Source: Alphaproteobacteria bacterium (GTDB lineage Bacteria > Pseudomonadota > Alphaproteobacteria > Rhizobiales > Aestuariivirgaceae). Taken from it: DNA of 6,324 nucleotides. Position 1 is the stretch's first letter. Each line of letters begins with the position of its first letter. Both the position numbers and the translations under genes were made by a program. The notes below the pieces were generated by a model, which saw only the letters and a list, made by a program, of their open reading frames with translations, did not search any database and was not told the DNA's origin. Positions 6,302 to 6,324 of the stretch are shown piece after piece. The DNA is taken from NCBI GenBank assembly GCA_024279045.1, contig JAJRRZ010000171.1, forward strand, positions 1 through 6,324, written 5' to 3'.

Positions 6302-6324
6302 AAGAAAAGTATTTGTGGCCGACA

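Larger units (their letters stand above)
6153..6302 (+). other. 49-codon ORF with a Cys-Cys-Cys run; possible leader peptide
   Basis: The ATG at 6153 is preceded by AAGG at 6143-6146 with six bases between, a usable ribosome-binding site. The ORF runs 49 codons to TGA at 6300-6302. The peptide starts MNRKNTQLDATEIARL, has a hydrophobic middle and carries three consecutive TGT Cys codons at 6246-6254, then a Gly/Ala/Pro-rich end. I recognise no family. It passes through both hairpins described here, which is unusual for a real small protein and fits either a regulatory leader or chance. The middle residues are largely dictated by the inverted repeat. Confidence 0.2.

Noticed and set aside
6315..6324. 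A possible GTG start (GTG GCC GAC) at the right edge
   Set aside because: Only three codons are visible and the upstream purines (AGAAAAG) are not a convincing ribosome-binding site.

Overview
The window is a GC-rich bacterial chromosomal segment of ordinary, densely packed genes. The protein families, including an Atm1-type ABC exporter, a GltX with an LDDTD motif and a YpfJ-like peptidase, point to Pseudomonadota, most likely Alphaproteobacteria. That placement is inferred from family resemblance only.

Layout: the left third is read on the minus strand. A glutamine-dependent NAD+ synthase (nadE, 154-1896) is followed after 10 bases by the first 47 codons of glutamyl-tRNA synthetase (gltX), which runs off the left edge. 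A 146-base divergent region (1897-2042) separates this pair from three plus-strand genes: a membrane-anchored neutral zinc metallopeptidase of the YpfJ family (2043-2993), a full-length half-size ABC exporter of the Atm1/HMT1 type (3145-5073), and an agmatinase-family ureohydrolase (5124-6059). The last two are 50 bases apart, and the ureohydrolase has a strong Shine-Dalgarno, so they are probably co-transcribed. The peptidase and exporter are separated by 151 bases. That gap begins a chain of three short ORFs (3001-3223), each sharing a TGATG stop/start overlap with the next, which ends at an internal ATG of the exporter gene.

The right end (6060-6324) has no recognisable protein-family gene and is visibly richer in A and T. 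It holds two strong inverted repeats. One is a perfect 18-bp stem with a 9-nt loop. The other is an 11-bp GC-rich stem bracketed by A5 and T5 runs, and both look like factor-independent terminators. A 49-codon ORF with a reasonable ribosome-binding site runs through both hairpins and carries three consecutive Cys codons at the foot of the second. It could be chance, or a cysteine-responsive leader for a gene beyond the window.

Metabolically, the left pair covers NAD and glutamyl-tRNA supply. The right pair couples a predicted exporter of glutathione or thiol conjugates with a guanidino-compound hydrolase. All catalytic motifs are intact and I see no sign of a mobile element, phage or CRISPR. 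The observations most worth checking are the two Cys-rich small-ORF arrangements and the altered active-site loop of the ureohydrolase.
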